This document shows, one piece after another, positions 39,626 to 52,075 of a stretch of 64,000 nt of DNA (the stretch's first letter is position 1; each line of letters starts with the position of its first letter). Under the pieces are notes generated by a model, which saw only the letters and a program-made list of their open reading frames with translations, was not told the DNA's origin and made no database searches. The position numbers and the translations under genes are program-made. Origin of the DNA: an uncultured Planctomycetaceae bacterium (lineage in GTDB: Bacteria > Planctomycetota > Planctomycetia > Planctomycetales > Planctomycetaceae); NCBI GenBank assembly GCA_913031625.1, contig CAJWGB010000003.1:1-64000 (forward strand). Reading direction: 5' to 3'.

Positions 39626-40518
39626 GTGCATCTGACCCATTTCATCATGTCCGCGACGCCAACTATTTCGAGTTGCCGCGTGGTCTGCATATCGACCTTC
39701 CTGAGATTGCCGGATTTCAGGTGACGAAGTTCATGGTCCTGCAGGTGATTGCTGCAGTAATCGTGTTTGTCATCTTTAAAGGCCTTGCGAAACGCGCCCG
39801 GACAGGGCAGCCGGTCGCCGGCCGATTCTGGAATTTTTGGGAGGCAATTGCGTTATTCCTCCGGGATGAACTCATACGCCCCACAATCGGCGACGGGCAT
39901 CACGATCACGGACATGACGATGATCATGGCCATGGTGACCACGGACACGATGCTCACGGCCACAGTGATGATGGTCCCCACTTTGCGGATCAATATGCCC
40001 CCTTCATTCTCAGCTGTTTCTTTTTCATCCTGATCTGCAACCTCCTGGGAGCAATTCCCTGGATGGGTTCCGCAACAGGAAATATCAACGTCACGGGTGT
40101 CCTGGCTCTGTGTGCCTTTGGTGCCACAACCATCTATGGCGTGCAGGCCATGGGAGTCGGTGGCTTCTTTGGCAACCTGATTCCGGATACCGGGATGTCG
40201 GGTGCAGCCGGACTCGCGATGTCGATCGGCATGTTCCTGATCGAGCTACTCGGCTTTCTGATTAAACACACAATTCTCGCTTTGCGTCTGTTTGGCAACA
40301 TCATGGGTGGCCATACCGCGCTGGCGATTATTCTTGGATTCATCGCTGTTTCGTATCAGCACGGTGTCAGCACCGGGTTGTGGGCCACTATCACTTTTGG
40401 AAGTGTGGCGGGTCAGGTCGGCGTTGGCATTCTGGAGTTGCTGGTTGCAGTTCTCCAGGCATATGTGTTCTCGTTCCTCGCGACGATCTTTATCGCGGGT
40501 TCGATTCACAAACACTAA
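39622..40518 (+). CDS. atpB: F-type ATP synthase subunit a with His/Asp-rich insertion
   Basis: 298 aa; LLGFLIKHTILALRLFGNIMGGHTAL; insertion GDGHHDHGHDDDHGHGDHGHDAHGHSDDGPH. Confidence 0.95.
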   Translation: MSASDPFHHVRDANYFELPRGLHIDLPEIAGFQVTKFMVLQVIAAVIVFVIFKGLAKRARTGQPVAGRFWNFWEAIALFLRDELIRPTIGDGHHDHGHDDDHGHGDHGHDAHGHSDDGPHFADQYAPFILSCFFFILICNLLGAIPWMGSATGNINVTGVLALCAFGATTIYGVQAMGVGGFFGNLIPDTGMSGAAGLAMSIGMFLIELLGFLIKHTILALRLFGNIMGGHTALAIILGFIAVSYQHGVSTGLWATITFGSVAGQVGVGILELLVAVLQAYVFSFLATIFIAGSIHKH

Positions 40519-40599
40519 ACCAAAACTTTCTGCCTGCTGACTGGAAGTGGGCGGTTCGAATCACACGTCTCTCTTAGACATTGAAGAGGAGTTACTCTC

Positions 40600-40917
40600 G
40601 TGAGTCAGTTTCTGAAGAAATTTGGTCTGTTCTGTGCAGTGCTGTTCGCTCTTACCTCGCCGGCTATGGCTCAGGGCGAAGATGGCGAAGATGGCGCAGG
40701 TGAAGCGAAGAGCGATGCCGTTGTTCTCACCACCATTGGTGCTGGTCTCGTTGTGATCGGTGCTGGTTTCGGAATCAGTAAGCTGTCTGCTGCTGCATTC
40801 GAAAGCATGGCTCGTCAGCCTGAAGTTGCCGGCGACATTCGTGGTGCCATGATCATCGTTGCCGCGATGGTGGAAGGTGCTGCCGTGATTGGTCTCGTTG
40901 TCTGTATGATGCAGTAA
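40600..40917 (+). CDS. atpE: F-type ATP synthase subunit c with N-terminal signal-peptide-like extension
   Basis: 105 aa; ...SPAMAQGEDGEDGAG...; GFGISKLSAAAFESMARQPEVAGDIRGAMIIVAAMVEGAAVIGLVV. Confidence 0.95.
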   Translation: MSQFLKKFGLFCAVLFALTSPAMAQGEDGEDGAGEAKSDAVVLTTIGAGLVVIGAGFGISKLSAAAFESMARQPEVAGDIRGAMIIVAAMVEGAAVIGLVVCMMQ

Positions 40918-40973
40918 CGACTGTTTCACAGACTCGCGTCACACTTTACTGACTGTTTAGTTCCGGAGCCGTC

Positions 40974-41573
40974 ATGTCCAAGCTTCGAGCCTTCACACTG
41001 CTGTTGGTTGCCCTGTTCGCCGTTACTTTTGCTGCTCCTCAGGCAGCCGCAAAGGACGCCGAAGGTGATTCTCATGGAGGACACGCCGAAGGTGTCCCGA
41101 TGGACTTTCAGGAAGACCTCGCTCTGTGGTCTCTGATTGTCTTCGTTCTGTTTCTGGTCGTGATGAAGAAGATGGCCTGGGCGCCACTTCTGTCCGGTCT
41201 GGACAAGCGTGAATCTGGTGTCCGGGCGGCGATTGCAGAGGCAGAAGAGAACCAGCGAAAGTCTCAGGTCCTGCTGGCTGAGTACGAAGAGAAGCTTCGT
41301 CAGGCTGAGCAGACTGTGGCTGAGATGGTTGCCGAAGCAAAGCGTGATGCGGAACGAACCAGTCAGGATATCGTGGCCAAGGCCCAGGCCGACGTCGAAA
41401 GCATGCGAGAGCGTGCCAAAGACGATATCGCTCAGGCCAAAGATGCTGCTCTGGCTGAAGTGTTCAGTACCGTGAATGGTCAGGTTGCCGCGGCAACCGA
41501 ACGCGTTCTTGGGCGGGCACTGTCGGACGCTGATCAGGATCGTTTGATCAGCGAAGCCCTCGCAGAAATCTGA
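40974..41573 (+). CDS. atpF: F-type ATP synthase subunit b
   Basis: 199 aa; one TM then long charged helix; signal-like N-terminus with DSHGGHAEG. Confidence 0.9.
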   Translation: MSKLRAFTLLLVALFAVTFAAPQAAAKDAEGDSHGGHAEGVPMDFQEDLALWSLIVFVLFLVVMKKMAWAPLLSGLDKRESGVRAAIAEAEENQRKSQVLLAEYEEKLRQAEQTVAEMVAEAKRDAERTSQDIVAKAQADVESMRERAKDDIAQAKDAALAEVFSTVNGQVAAATERVLGRALSDADQDRLISEALAEI

Positions 41574-41619
41574 TCCTGGTTTGCATCACGCATTGGTTGC
41601 ATCAACGTTGAGGTAGGAA

Positions 41620-43720
<2,101 letters not shown>

Positions 43721-43753
43721 CCGTAGATCGACTGACCGGAAGACCCGACAACA

Positions 43754-44629
43754 ATGGCCAACGCAAGACTCCTTGTTAAACGACTGAAATCAGTTCGCAA
43801 CATCCGCAAGATTACGCGGACGATGGAACTGATTGCCACTAGCCGTTTCAAGCGCGCGATGGACCGGGCGACAGAAGCGGCCGAGTACACTCGCAAGATC
43901 TCTGAGATTGTGGGAGACCTCGGCAAAGCGGATCTGAAATTTTCTCATCCGCTGCTTCAGGATCGGCCGGAGCCAAAGAAGTCTGTGCTCCTCGTTCTGA
44001 CCTCTAACCGAGGACTTTGCGGCGGGTACAACGGTGCCGTTCTTCGTAACACGCTGAAGCACATCGAAACGCTGAAAGCAGACGGAATTGATTACAGCCT
44101 GGAAGTCTCCGGCAAACGCGGAATCAAGTTCCTGAACTTCCAGAAGGTCGACATCGACGAGAGCTACACGCACTTTGAAGACAGCCCGACGTTTGCCGAA
44201 GTGGATGAACTTGGCAGCCGCTACGTGGACGATTTCATTGCGGGACGAATCGATCGGCTGGATGTTTCTTATACTTCATTTCAGTCAATTTCCCGTCAGC
44301 AGGCAGTCGTGGAAAGCATCCTTCCTTTGTCCAGCCTCGGCGGAGACGAAGGAGAATCGGGCGGTTCCGGCGTCGATTACGAATTCCAGCCTTCTCCTCA
44401 GGAGATTCTGGAAGAGATCGTTCCGGCCGCATTCCGTGCCAAACTCTTCAAGTGCTTCCTTGATGCAGCCGTCAGTGAGCAGATCGCTCGAATGGTGGCC
44501 ATGAAGGGTGCGACAGAGAATGCCGACGAAATGGCGGGCGATCTCAAGCAGCAATACAACCGTGCTCGCCAGGCGGGCATCACCTCTGAACTGGCCGAGA
44601 TCATCGGCGGTGCAGCGGCCCTTGAATAA
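43754..44629 (+). CDS. atpG: F-type ATP synthase subunit gamma
   Basis: 291 aa; VRNIRKITRTMELIATSRFKRA; SNRGLCGGYNGAVLR. Confidence 0.95.
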   Translation: MANARLLVKRLKSVRNIRKITRTMELIATSRFKRAMDRATEAAEYTRKISEIVGDLGKADLKFSHPLLQDRPEPKKSVLLVLTSNRGLCGGYNGAVLRNTLKHIETLKADGIDYSLEVSGKRGIKFLNFQKVDIDESYTHFEDSPTFAEVDELGSRYVDDFIAGRIDRLDVSYTSFQSISRQQAVVESILPLSSLGGDEGESGGSGVDYEFQPSPQEILEEIVPAAFRAKLFKCFLDAAVSEQIARMVAMKGATENADEMAGDLKQQYNRARQAGITSELAEIIGGAAALE

Positions 44630-44661
44630 AACTGAACCAGACAGAATACAGAACTTAATAA

Positions 44662-46134
<1,473 letters not shown>

Positions 46135-46158
46135 TCTTTGATTTGACGGGACACTGAC

Positions 46159-46554
46159 GTGGCTGACCTGCGACTCGTTCTGGTAACACCTGAAAAGACA
46201 CTGTTCGACCGAGAGGTCGATTCAGTCAGCGTGCCGATGTTCGACGGAAGTGCGGGCATCTATCCTCATCGCGCTCCCCTTGTGGGACGTCTGGGTGTTG
46301 GTGAGCTGACGCTGCGTTCCGGTGGTGGAACAGAATCCTACTTCATCGAAGGTGGATTTGTTCAGGTCAAAGGACCTCAGGTATCTGTTCTCACAAGTGC
46401 AGCTGTTCCCGCAGGCGAACTGACCGTTGAAGAGGGAACCGCCGCTCTTGAAGAGGCGAAAGCAGAGAAAGGCAGCACGGACGCAGCCATTGAATCACGT
46501 GAGCAGAAACTGGATCGAGCTCGAAAAATGATTACGATTGCACGCCGCAACTAA
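46159..46554 (+). CDS. atpC: F-type ATP synthase subunit epsilon
   Basis: 131 aa; LRLVLVTPEKTLFDREVDSVSVPMFDGSAGIYPHRAPLVGRLGVGELTLR. Confidence 0.95.
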   Translation: MADLRLVLVTPEKTLFDREVDSVSVPMFDGSAGIYPHRAPLVGRLGVGELTLRSGGGTESYFIEGGFVQVKGPQVSVLTSAAVPAGELTVEEGTAALEEAKAEKGSTDAAIESREQKLDRARKMITIARRN

Positions 46555-46605
46555 CGTTGGCGCTCAATTCAATCCCGCTGCAAGTCAGACTCAGCAGGCA
46601 GACTC

Positions 46606-46839
46606 ATGGCAAAGTTCGATCCTCGCGTAGACGCCCTTGTGATGGAAACCCGTACACAATGGGATGATTCCGTCGGTGACCTGAGTGAAGAAGATCGCCA
46701 GTGGGTTATCCGTGAGATCCATGCGTCTCCGGAGCAGGCCAGTCAGCTTCAATATGAGCGATCTCATACGGGCTTCACACGGATCATCACAGTCACGCTG
46801 GAAGACATTCAGCGGCTGTATCTGTCTAAAGAGGCGTAG
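46606..46839 (+). CDS. Hypothetical 77-aa protein downstream of the ATP synthase operon
   Basis: Same strand, 51 nt after atpC; soluble acidic protein; no family recognised. Confidence 0.55.
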   Translation: MAKFDPRVDALVMETRTQWDDSVGDLSEEDRQWVIREIHASPEQASQLQYERSHTGFTRIITVTLEDIQRLYLSKEA

Positions 46840-47287
46840 AACCGCCTGCCGCACTGTAGCCGGGCTCTGCGGGCCTCGGAAACCCGCTCTATCTCATGCT
46901 GTGCTGCGCGTGCGAGCAATTGACGCATCTCAGAGATCGTGGTGTTTAACAGCGCGAACCACGGCCGAGGGCCCGCAAGCGAGCGGGTGAAATGCAGAAA
47001 CTGAATGCTCGTTGCCACCCGCGGCCTCGCGGCCATCGTCAGACGGCGGGCCACATTCGTTTCACCGCAGACCCGCAGCGTCCCGTGTACAGCGTTCCGA
47101 ATTTCGCGAAGCAGATAACTCACGTCGCAATGCAAATCCTGCAGAACTGGCAGATCGCATTCGGACACTTGAAACACCATGGGTTATTTCTCAGGATGGA
47201 TCTCAGGTAACTCTGCCTGTCATGATTGACGCCGCGCCTGCTCTCACCGGCCCCTGATCGAACTGGGGCTCCTTGAATGCCCCAGCC

Positions 47288-48520
47288 ATGCACCGACTGA
47301 CGTCCGCTGCCCTCGTCCTCTGTTTTGTTCCGTGTCTGGCTGCCCAGGAATGGACACGATTTCGGGGACCCAATGGTTCCGGCGTTGCCGTCGCACCAGG
47401 GCTACCCGTCAAATGGACCGAAGACGATTATTCATGGACGGCCGAGTTGCCGGGCACGGGCAACTCTTCGCCGGTTGTCTGGGGCGATCGACTGTTTGTG
47501 ACGGCGGCAGACGAGGACTCCGGGACGCGATTCCTGCTGTGTCTTGCTGCAGATTCGGGGAAGACACTCTGGACGCGGCAGTTTGAGTTCTCGTCATACA
47601 AGAAGCACAAGAACAACAGCTTTGCATCCAGTACGCCGTGCGTGGATTCGGATCACGTGTACGTGCTGTGGCAGTCAAAAGCCGGGTCTTCGCTCTCGGC
47701 AATCTCCCATGATGGGGAACCTGTCTGGGAATATGACCTCGGCAACTACACGCATGGGCAGGGAGGAGCCACCTCTCCAATCGTGGTCGGTGATCGGGTC
47801 ATCCTCAGCAACGACCAGAAGTCACCAAGCTTCCTGCTCGCAGTTGATCGGCTGACCGGTAAGGAACAATGGAAGGTGCCTCGCCTGGGCAAACGAGCCT
47901 GCTATTCAACTCCCTGCGTTTTTCGCTCTACTGGTCGTGGTGACGAACTGATTTTTACTCACTGTTATGAAGGGATCGTTGGAATTGATCCGGCGACAGG
48001 AAAACAACACTGGCACATCGACGTGTTTGGTCGCTCATCGCAGCGTGCTCTTGGTTCGCCCGTCGTGACTGACAATGTGGTCGTGGCCACAAGTGGCGCG
48101 GCAGCCGGAGAGCGACAACTCGTCGCCGTCAGACCTTCGGGCTCAAAAGGGAGTGCGTCAGCCGTGGAAGCGTGGCGCAGTGTGAAAATGACACCGCATG
48201 TTCCCACGCCCGTGATTCATGACGGGCGGCTGTACATTGTCAGTGATCAGGGGATTGCCAGTTGTGTGGATGCGGAATCCGGTGAGTTGCTCTGGAAGGG
48301 GAGGCTTAACGGGAGCTATTTTGGATCGCCTGTTTGTGTGAACGGGGTGATCTACTGCATTGACCTCGACGGGACCGTGGCCGTTTTCCAAACCGGAGAC
48401 AGTTTTAAGCTGTTGGCACGCGTGCCTCTCGGTGAAGGGTCGAAGGCCACACCAGCAGTGAGTGGCGGACGAATGTTCCTGCGCACGCATAGCAGGGTAT
48501 TCGCATTGTCAGGTCGCTAA
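47288..48520 (+). CDS. Secreted PQQ-like beta-propeller protein
   Basis: WTRFRGPNGSGVAVAPGLPVKWTEDDYSWTAELPGTGNSSPVVWGDRLFVTA and repeated propeller strands. ATG at 47288 (track uses a TTG). Confidence 0.88.
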   Translation: MHRLTSAALVLCFVPCLAAQEWTRFRGPNGSGVAVAPGLPVKWTEDDYSWTAELPGTGNSSPVVWGDRLFVTAADEDSGTRFLLCLAADSGKTLWTRQFEFSSYKKHKNNSFASSTPCVDSDHVYVLWQSKAGSSLSAISHDGEPVWEYDLGNYTHGQGGATSPIVVGDRVILSNDQKSPSFLLAVDRLTGKEQWKVPRLGKRACYSTPCVFRSTGRGDELIFTHCYEGIVGIDPATGKQHWHIDVFGRSSQRALGSPVVTDNVVVATSGAAAGERQLVAVRPSGSKGSASAVEAWRSVKMTPHVPTPVIHDGRLYIVSDQGIASCVDAESGELLWKGRLNGSYFGSPVCVNGVIYCIDLDGTVAVFQTGDSFKLLARVPLGEGSKATPAVSGGRMFLRTHSRVFALSGR

Positions 48521-50047
48521 TGTAGGTCGGTGTGAGGGACACATGTTCTGTGTGGCATACCTTCGCCGCGCGTCGAGAACCGATACACGGCAATCTGCAC
48601 TTTGCCATGCTTGATGGTACCGCCTCCGTCATAAGGAAAGTCGTCGACCATCCCGACAGGCACCCATTTCAGCGTCTCGAGTTCATCTTCGTGCTGAGAT
48701 TCGATTTCCCCGCGACACTTCTCCATGTTGAGGAACTGTTCCAGAGAAATTGCTGGACGAACAAACCTGACCCGAATCTGGCAGCATGTCAGTTCCAACG
48801 GCAGTTGCTCCGCCGGCAGATCCAGCCGTCAGATCTCCTGCAGAACAGGGAAGTGCTTCCTGCGATCGGACATAGCTGAGCAATGTTCCATAGTCGGCTG
48901 CGTCACCAATCAGAATACCACCAACCAGGTGGTTGCCACCTTTCGAGAAGACGAGCCTGCGGTACGTTCCGGCGACTGGATCGCTGAAGACTGTTGAGCA
49001 GACTGTTTCGTCGGATGTTTCGTAGTCGCCAAAGCTGGCAACATCGACACCCATCAGTTTGAGTTTTCTGGAGACGTCAGTCCCGCCGAATCGTCGATCG
49101 TCCCCACACAGGTTTGCTGCCATGATCTCAGCCATCTCCCAGCCGGGAGCCATAAGGCCGTAGATCATGCCATTATGAAACGTGCATTCGCCAATCGCGA
49201 AGATGTCAGAGTCACTGGTCTGCAGACGATCGTTGACCTGAATTCCACCGTGCTCTCCCAGCGCGAGTCCACATTCCTGCGCCAACTCGTCTCGTGGCCG
49301 AATCCCGGCCGACACAATGATCATCTCGCAATCGATTGATTCGCCGGTGGTGAACTTAATTCGCTCGACTTTTCTGTCGCCGTAAACTTCCTGCACACCG
49401 GAACTCAGATGAACATGAACTCCCAATTCTTCAATCTTGCGGACGAGCGTTTCCGAGCCGGCATCATCCACCTGTCGTGGCATCAGGCGTGAAGCAAATT
49501 CGATAACGTGTGTCTCGAGATCGAGGTCGAATGCGGCTTTTGCAGCTTCAAGACCAAGCAGGCCTCCTCCAATTACGGCACAGGCCTTTGAGTGCTCTGC
49601 GTATTGAATAATGTGCTGAAGATCCTCAATGGTGCGATAGACAAATACGCCTTTCTTCCGGATGCCGGGGATGGGCGGGACGAGTGGATACGAACCGGTC
49701 GCCATGACGATCCTGTCGTACGCGATCTCAACACCGCGACTGCTGACGACTGTTTTGCAGTCTCGGTCGATCGTGCACGCTCGGTCTCCCAGGTGCAACT
49801 TAATTCCAACGCGTTCGTACCATTCACGCCTTGCCAGCATCAGCTTCTCGGCGTCTCGATGCGCGAAGAACGAAGTGAGACCCACTCGGTCGTATGCTGC
49901 ACGTGGTTCTTCGCAGAATGTGACAATCCGGTATCGACGATTCAGGTCGTATTCGACCAGCCGCTCACAGAAACGAAGACCGACCATGCCGTTACCGATA
50001 ACGACGATCGTTTCCGGTTCGTCCGGAGTATTGCTTTCGATGCTCAT
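48517..50047 (-). pseudogene. Decayed NirB-NirD-like assimilatory nitrite reductase (FAD/NAD domain intact; BFD/siroheme portion missing; Rieske frameshifted and truncated)
   Basis: Frame A (48683..50047): ETIVVIGNGMVGLRFCERL ... LPDSGQVCSSSN then stop. Frame B (48517..48798): ELETLKWVPVGMVDDFPYDGGGTIKHGKVQIAVYRFSTRGE then frame-damaged WYATQNMCPH and early stop. Confidence 0.75.
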
Positions 50048-50083
50048 CACAATGCTCGAGTCCACAGAGTGCATTCCCGAAAG

Positions 50084-50099
50084 AGCAACGGACGTGCCA
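50084..50099 (-). promoter_or_regulatory. Sigma-54 (-24/-12) promoter upstream of the nirB-like ORF
   Basis: Minus strand TGGCAC-GTCCG-TTGCT matches consensus TGGCAC-N5-TTGCW; about 36 nt upstream of the ATG at 50047. Confidence 0.7.
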
Positions 50100-50480
50100 T
50101 TAGAGGCTTTCACGTGGCACTGCATTTTGCAATCGCTCAATACGCAGGCGATTGCCACAGGTCTGTGAATCAAGCGTTGACCAGCGTGTTGTGTGGTCTG
50201 TGGCAAGTACGGGGACTTCGCTGCGCGCTCATCATGCATCGACTCGACGGCGTTGCGAAGTATCTACGCAAAGCGTGGCAATCCACGATTCACCTGGGTC
50301 GGGGTAATTCGTCGGCCGGAGCGATCGCAGCGAGGACCGACGGCGAGCAGTGTTGGGCGGTTTATGAATGTCTGCGGGAAAGCCAGCGTCGCTCTGAAAT
50401 CAGAATGTTTTTCTGCAGACCGTGGGTTCAACAGCGATGACGTGCCGGTGCCCTATGTTGACCTGCGCTGACGTCGGACC

Positions 50481-51056
50481 TTACTGCCCTCGCTCCGACT
50501 GGTTGTTGAGTTGGTTGATCCAGTGTTGAAGAATCACGATGCAGGATGGTGTGTGGGTGATTTTTCCGGAGCACACGGCTTCGTAAGCTTCCCGTGCTGA
50601 CATCCTGACGCACTGAATCTGTTCCGTTCCTTCCGGAGACGATTCGTGGAACGTCAATTCTGTGGCGTGGAACAGGACTGTGGGGGAAACCACGCTTGCG
50701 GTAAACGGATCAACGGTCGAGAGCTCGGTCCATTCGGCAGCTCTGATTCCCAGCTCTTCCAGAAGTTCCCGCTGAGCACAGTCGACGGCCGGTTCATCAC
50801 CTTCACGCCCGCCACTGACGGCTTCAATGGTGACGCGGCCGACGGCGTAGTGAAACTCTTCAGTCAAGAAGACCTCATCTCCCTGCCATGCAAGGACGCA
50901 GATTCCGGGCTTGATGGTAACGACGCTGTGCGTGCCTGGCTGACCGTCCGGTCGGATAACGTCGTCCTTTTTCACGTGCAGCCAGGGGTCTCGGTATGCC
51001 TCTGTGGTTTCGAGGATTGTCCATGGGCCATGCGGGCGACCGTTCATGTTGTCCAT
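50481..51056 (-). CDS. NUDIX hydrolase
   Basis: TIEAVSGGREGDEPAVDCAQRELLEELGIRA Nudix box (GX5EX7REUXEEXGU-like). Start at 51056 (MDNMNGRPHG) chosen; ORF to 51170. Confidence 0.88.
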   Translation of the reverse strand: MDNMNGRPHGPWTILETTEAYRDPWLHVKKDDVIRPDGQPGTHSVVTIKPGICVLAWQGDEVFLTEEFHYAVGRVTIEAVSGGREGDEPAVDCAQRELLEELGIRAAEWTELSTVDPFTASVVSPTVLFHATELTFHESSPEGTEQIQCVRMSAREAYEAVCSGKITHTPSCIVILQHWINQLNNQSERGQ

Positions 51057-51508
51057 TCTCGTCCCTGTTGATCGTTCGATATCACTTCGATCACACGTGT
51101 GATCAGTCTGGGTGCCATCCCTGGTTCGAGTTGACGCCACACTCATGGGTTCCGTGTGATCGTAACTCATTTGGATAAAGGGTGTTACGGTGGGTTATCC
51201 CTGTTGTCCGGAAACTTTGGCACAGGCTTCGCCAATAGAATTGTCGTCAGCCGAGACAAGGAAACTCAGACGGAATTGAGATCAGGCGAGCGGTTTGCGT
51301 TCGCCGGATACGGCGGTTGCCGACACCGGAAATGGCGCTGGAGTTGTCGACGTACGTCCATGCACTCCAGCGATAACTCAATGGAGACTTTCTGTTCCCG
51401 CATCCGATCGTGAAACCCACCACGGAGCAATTGGCGTGGTTTACTTCTTCGATGGCGATCGCGATGCGGGGCAGAATGGACCCTGACTCATGACGAAAGG
51501 AACTGGCA

Positions 51509-51820
51509 ATGACTCGTAAATCCATGATGCTGGCGATGCTGGCTGCGGCAATGACTTTTGTCACCGCAGACACAGCGGAGGCTCAGACCTGGCGACGATC
51601 GCGCTCGGCATTCTCAATTAGTATCGGCGGACCTTCCGGCGGATTTTCTTATAGCCGCGGCTACAACCCTTATGTGGTTCGTCCTGTCCGCAGAAGTCCC
51701 GTCTATTACAACAGTCGATTCCGCAACTACGGGTACGGAGTTCCCGTGTATCGCTCCTACTCGGTACCGAGTTACGGATTCGGATATCCTTCGTACGGTT
51801 ATGGAAGCACCTGCTGGTAG
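51509..51820 (+). CDS. Small secreted Tyr/Arg/Gly-rich protein
   Basis: 103 aa; signal peptide then SRGYNPYVVRPVRRSPVYYNSRFRNYGYGVPVYRSYSVPSYGFGYPSYGYG; terminator follows. Confidence 0.7.
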   Translation: MTRKSMMLAMLAAAMTFVTADTAEAQTWRRSRSAFSISIGGPSGGFSYSRGYNPYVVRPVRRSPVYYNSRFRNYGYGVPVYRSYSVPSYGFGYPSYGYGSTCW

Positions 51821-51855
51821 GCCAGTCCTGATTGTCAGTAGTGCAGACTGCGAAT

Positions 51856-51896
51856 GAAGGTGGCCCGCAGCCTGGCTGTGGGTCGCCTTCTTTTTT
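51856..51896 (+). terminator. Rho-independent terminator after 51509..51820
   Basis: GAAGGTGGCCCGCAG-CCTGG-CTGTGGGTCGCCTTC then TTTTTT. Confidence 0.85.
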
Positions 51897-52075
51897 GAGC
51901 GGCACCCCTTTGAGCGAGGGGTTGTTGATCAAACGCTGGCTTTGGCAGGAGTAGAGAGAGCGAGGCCTGTCCGGTGACTCGTCCTCGCAGTAACCTGATT
52001 CGAAGTGATCAAAACAGCCCCGTGAGTTTGAAGGTGCCGGACCCCGCTTCGCTCGCCCCAGCCTACATGGTGGTC

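Noticed and set aside
46809-47180. 123-aa minus-strand ORF between the ATP synthase operon and the PQQ gene
   Set aside because: Overlaps the end of 46606..46839, no recognisable domain or signal; probably non-coding.
50113-50130. Plus-strand TGGCAC...TTTGCA as a second sigma-54 promoter
   Set aside because: Spacing between GG and GC is one base too long and there is no plus-strand gene downstream; the minus-strand site at 50084..50099 is the proper match.
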